From assembly GCA_964570665.1 (NCBI GenBank), contig CAZMZH010000004.1, forward strand, positions 186,001 to 250,000: a stretch of 64,000 bases of DNA, read 5' to 3'. The translations under genes and the position numbers were made by a program. The notes under the pieces are model-generated. The model ran no database searches and was not told the origin of the DNA. It was given only the letters and a program-made list of their open reading frames with translations. Positions 61,083 to 64,000 of the stretch are shown in pieces (within the stretch, counting starts at the first letter, position 1; every line of letters starts with the position of its first letter). This stretch comes from JAJDAT01 sp964570665. Lineage in GTDB: Bacteria > Nitrospinota > Nitrospinia > Nitrospinales > JAJDAT01.

Positions 61083-64000
61083 ATGTTTAGCAATTTTTTT
61101 ATAGAACGACCGCGCTTTGGATTTGTCTTATCCATCGTTATTGTCATCGCAGGTCTGGTATCTATCCCACAGCTACCAGTTTCCCTATATCCCGATATTT
61201 CGCCTCCACAAGTACAAGTTATGGCATCTTATCCAGGAGCCAGCGCATCGGTTCTCGAAAGTACCGTTGCGGCGCCCATTGAAGCGCAAGTCAATGGGGT
61301 CGAAAATATGTTGTATATGTCTTCCAGTAGTTCCAACAATGGCAACTACACATTGGACGTCACGTTTGATATAGGAACCGACCCGGACTTAGCGGCAATA
61401 AACGTTCAAAATCGAGTTTCGTTAGCGACCCCCAAACTACCGGAGGAAGTCACCCGTTCTGGAGTTTCAGTTAAAAAACAATCGCCCGAATTCTTACAGA
61501 TCATTTCATTTTCGTCTCCAAAGGGGACCTACGATCAACTCTTTTTAAGTAACTTCATCACTATAAACGTTAAAGACGTTTTATCAAGAGTCGCCGGCGT
61601 CAGTAAAGTGTCCATATTTGGCGCGCTCGATTATTCCATCCGAATCTGGTTGAATCCCGACCGCATGGTCAATCTAGGCATTACTACAAACGACGTGGTC
61701 ACGGCCATACGCGATCAAAATTTACAGGCCGCCGCAGGGCAAGTGGGACAAGCCCCTTCGTCGCCGGACCAACAATTTCAATATACAATTCAAGCCAAAG
61801 GAAAACTAAAGGACGTTTCAGAATTTGAAGACATCATCATTCGCGCTCAATCGGACGGTTCGGTTGTTAGGATGAGAGACATTGCTAGAACCGAACTCAG
61901 TTCTCAAACTTTCGAAACCTTTTCGCGACTGAACGATTCCCCTACCGTTAACTTTGCGATTTATCAACTACCATCCGCCAACGCCTTGGAAGTTGCGGAA
62001 AGAATCAAAGAAACGATGGAGCGTTTATCCGAGAGATTCCCAGATGATGTCGAATATATCATCCCCTACGATTCTACAAAGTTCATCGATAATTCGTTAG
62101 CGGAACTCATCGAAACTTTATTCATCGCATTAGGACTGGTCATCTTGGTTGTTTATATTTTCATACAAGATTGGCGAGCTACATTAGTTCCGGCTTTGGC
62201 CATTCCCGTTTCTTTAATCGGAACGTTTGCGCTGCTACTCGCTTTGGGTTATTCCATCAACACGTTATCCCTATTCGCTCTCGTATTAGCTATTGGGATC
62301 GTTGTAGACGACGCCATTGTGGTAGTTGAAAACGTGCAACGTCATTTGGAAGAAGGTCTTGATCGTAAAGAAGCGACCCGCAAAGCGATGGAAGAAGTGT
62401 TTGGCCCCATTATAGCGACAACCCTTGTGTTACTTGCCGTATTTGTCCCAGTCGCTTTTATGGCAGGAATTCCAGGACAATTATATAGACAGTTTTCAGT
62501 AACCATCGCAGTCGCCGTATCAATTTCTTCTTTGAACGCATTGACTTTAAGTCCAGCGCTTTGCTCAATCATTTTACGAAAAAGTTCAGGACGTCCCTGG
62601 TTTGCGCTACGTTGGTTCGAAGCTATTTTTGGCGCAATTACCGCAACTTATTTATTTTCCGTCAAGATGATCGTACGACGGTTTGTTTTCACAGTTCTAA
62701 TATTTTCAGCCGTTATTGGCGGCTCTTATTGGATTTTTCAAAACTCGCCCACCGGATTTTTACCCCAAGAAGACCAGGGGGTTATTTTTGTAGATATCCA
62801 ATTACCCGATGGAGCGTCCTTAAATAGAACCGATACCGTCGTGAAACAAGTGGAAGCTCTAATGAAAACATTGCCCGGTACCGACAATGTTATCTCTTTA
62901 ATCGGAACCGGACTGATAAGCGGTATGAAATCTAATTCGGCTACAGTGATTAATGTTCTAAAACCCTGGAAAGAACGTCCAACGCCAGACCTATCCGCAG
63001 GCGCGCTTGTCGGACGTGTCTGGGGAATGATGAGCCAAGTGCCGGGAGCTCGGGCCATAGCTTTCACTCCGCCACCCATTCGAAGTCTTGGAAACTCCAG
63101 CGGGTTTGAAATGCAACTACAAGACTTACGAAGCGGCGAGCCACAAGAACTCTCGGCAGCCATGCGCGGTTTTATCTTTGAAGCCAACCAAACGCCAGAA
63201 TTAAATCGCGTATTTAGCACATTCAGCGCAGAGATTCCTCAAGTTTCCTTAGAAGTCGATAGACTCCAGGCAAAAGCATTGGGCATTCCCATAAACGAAA
63301 TCTTCGCTAGCCTACAAACCCAATTGGGATCGCTCTACGTAAACGACTTCAATAAATTCGGGCGCGTGTATCGAGTTATTCTACAAGCCGAATCCAGTTT
63401 CCGAGACAATCCCGACGACATAGGAAGGATATACGTCAGAAGTTCCGACGGCACCATGGTCCCATTGCGCACCTTAACCAAAACATCCTCCATGCTAGGT
63501 CCCGAAACTCTCACACGTTACAACATGTACCGCGCCGCTAAAATTAACGGAAGTCCGGGACCGGGATACAGTTCCGGTCAGGCAATAGAAGCTGTTAAAA
63601 AACTCGCTAAACGCGTTCTGCCGGCGGGTATGGGATACGAATGGTCCGGAATGACATTTCAAGAAATAAGAGCAGGCTCGCAAGGCCCTATCATTTTCGC
63701 GCTAGCGTTAATTTTGGTTTATTTATTCTTAGTCGCGCAATATGAAAGTTGGTCCATTCCGCTAGGCGTTATGTTTTCAGTACCTATCGCCTTAGGAGGC
63801 GCTTTACTGATTATGGTTAAGACGGGACATATTTTAGATATTTACGCCCAGATCGGCATGATAATGTTGGTAGGAATGGCGTCCAAAAACGCCATACTCA
63901 TTGTCGAGTTCGCCAAAGCTCAAAGAGAAGACGGGTTATCTATTTTTGAAGCCGCTATGCAAGCCGCGCGGCTGCGATTTCGAGCGGTAATGATGACAGC
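61083..64000 (+). CDS. RND efflux pump, HAE1 family (3' end outside window)
   Basis: ATG 61083 opens MFSNFFIERPRFGFVLSIVI, the classical AcrB/MexB N-terminus, and the frame runs 972 codons to the window edge without a stop. It has the periplasmic porter domains, the TM4 signature IGIVVDDAIVVVENV and, near the visible end, KNAILIVEFAK. The inner-membrane proton-driven pump exports drugs, detergents or metabolites. It is the third gene of the efflux operon. Confidence 0.97.
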   Translation, partial: MFSNFFIERPRFGFVLSIVIVIAGLVSIPQLPVSLYPDISPPQVQVMASYPGASASVLESTVAAPIEAQVNGVENMLYMSSSSSNNGNYTLDVTFDIGTDPDLAAINVQNRVSLATPKLPEEVTRSGVSVKKQSPEFLQIISFSSPKGTYDQLFLSNFITINVKDVLSRVAGVSKVSIFGALDYSIRIWLNPDRMVNLGITTNDVVTAIRDQNLQAAAGQVGQAPSSPDQQFQYTIQAKGKLKDVSEFEDIIIRAQSDGSVVRMRDIARTELSSQTFETFSRLNDSPTVNFAIYQLPSANALEVAERIKETMERLSERFPDDVEYIIPYDSTKFIDNSLAELIETLFIALGLVILVVYIFIQDWRATLVPALAIPVSLIGTFALLLALGYSINTLSLFALVLAIGIVVDDAIVVVENVQRHLEEGLDRKEATRKAMEEVFGPIIATTLVLLAVFVPVAFMAGIPGQLYRQFSVTIAVAVSISSLNALTLSPALCSIILRKSSGRPWFALRWFEAIFGAITATYLFSVKMIVRRFVFTVLIFSAVIGGSYWIFQNSPTGFLPQEDQGVIFVDIQLPDGASLNRTDTVVKQVEALMKTLPGTDNVISLIGTGLISGMKSNSATVINVLKPWKERPTPDLSAGALVGRVWGMMSQVPGARAIAFTPPPIRSLGNSSGFEMQLQDLRSGEPQELSAAMRGFIFEANQTPELNRVFSTFSAEIPQVSLEVDRLQAKALGIPINEIFASLQTQLGSLYVNDFNKFGRVYRVILQAESSFRDNPDDIGRIYVRSSDGTMVPLRTLTKTSSMLGPETLTRYNMYRAAKINGSPGPGYSSGQAIEAVKKLAKRVLPAGMGYEWSGMTFQEIRAGSQGPIIFALALILVYLFLVAQYESWSIPLGVMFSVPIALGGALLIMVKTGHILDIYAQIGMIMLVGMASKNAILIVEFAKAQREDGLSIFEAAMQAARLRFRAVMMT

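Noticed and set aside
1..64000. CRISPR arrays, rRNA genes, complete tRNAs, transposases and prophage genes
   Set aside because: No regularly spaced direct repeats, ribosomal RNA segments, full cloverleaf or phage structural or integrase genes were seen in the window.

Overview
The window is 64 kb of AT-rich (about 40% G+C by eye), gene-dense bacterial chromosome. The envelope is Gram-negative: lipoboxes, an outer-membrane beta-barrel protein, a tripartite RND efflux system and periplasmic c-type cytochromes. There is no rRNA, CRISPR array, prophage or classical transposase. Taxonomy is uncertain. Heavy investment in receiver and histidine-kinase proteins, a TPR-S1C protease, an MBL-fold/cNMP-binding fusion and a GH57-type glycogen locus would fit a Nitrospinota- or Desulfobacterota-like environmental bacterium, but this is a guess from gene style.

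Layout. 1-7.1 kb: end of a TPR protein, then a minus-strand signalling block (pentapeptide-TIR protein, receiver with degenerate GGDEF, MBL-fold hydrolase with two cNMP-binding domains, receiver-PAS protein). 7.2-12.7 kb: a decayed cytochrome c gene with no start codon and no haem motif, a beta-barrel protein, a marR gene beside an iron-sulfur/SCP2 fusion, a UDG-family glycosylase and small membrane or secreted proteins. 12.7-20.9 kb: the transglutaminase / DUF2126 / alpha-E / circularly permuted ATP-grasp cluster, predicted to make or modify peptides. 21-23.7 kb: small membrane proteins, a cytochrome c with a His/Arg/Gly/Met-rich linker, and a GDPD-family phosphodiesterase. 24-34.3 kb: glycogen and alpha-glucan metabolism (glgP facing malQ, GH57, glgB, glgA) with a tRNA 3'-half remnant between malQ and GH57. 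34.7-40.4 kb: a ThsB-like TIR protein behind a VOC protein, then two paralogous small XRE regulators either side of an RhlE-type helicase, then a quinone-oxidoreductase-like MDR enzyme. 40.7-46.2 kb: an MHYT-GAF hybrid kinase overlapping a receiver-PAS gene, then a receiver-kinase. 46.3-48.7 kb: a TPR-S1C protease and a lipoprotein. 48.8-54.1 kb: CDGSH, VOC, pirin, HxlR and MFS genes on the minus strand, opposite a divergent PAS-sigma54 activator, with a good sigma-54 promoter candidate between them. 54.3-57.3 kb: a GAF hybrid kinase, a cupin and a small membrane protein. 57.6-64 kb: an RND efflux operon (outer-membrane factor, adaptor, pump; the pump runs off the window) with a GxxExxY/PDDEXK_3 gene inserted between the first two genes inside 23-bp perfect terminal inverted repeats.

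A dispersed palindromic intergenic repeat (core resembling CTGAGCTTGTCGAAGGA) occurs at least seven times, at 11.8, 18.3, 30.6, 51.6, 52.6, 56.2 and 60.9 kb. The strongest leads are the inverted-repeat-bounded GxxExxY cassette, the two TIR proteins (one with and one without the expected catalytic Glu), the MBL/cNMP protein beside a degenerate GGDEF regulator, the 11-bp-phased GTAACAA operator, and the sigma-54 promoter facing its likely activator.
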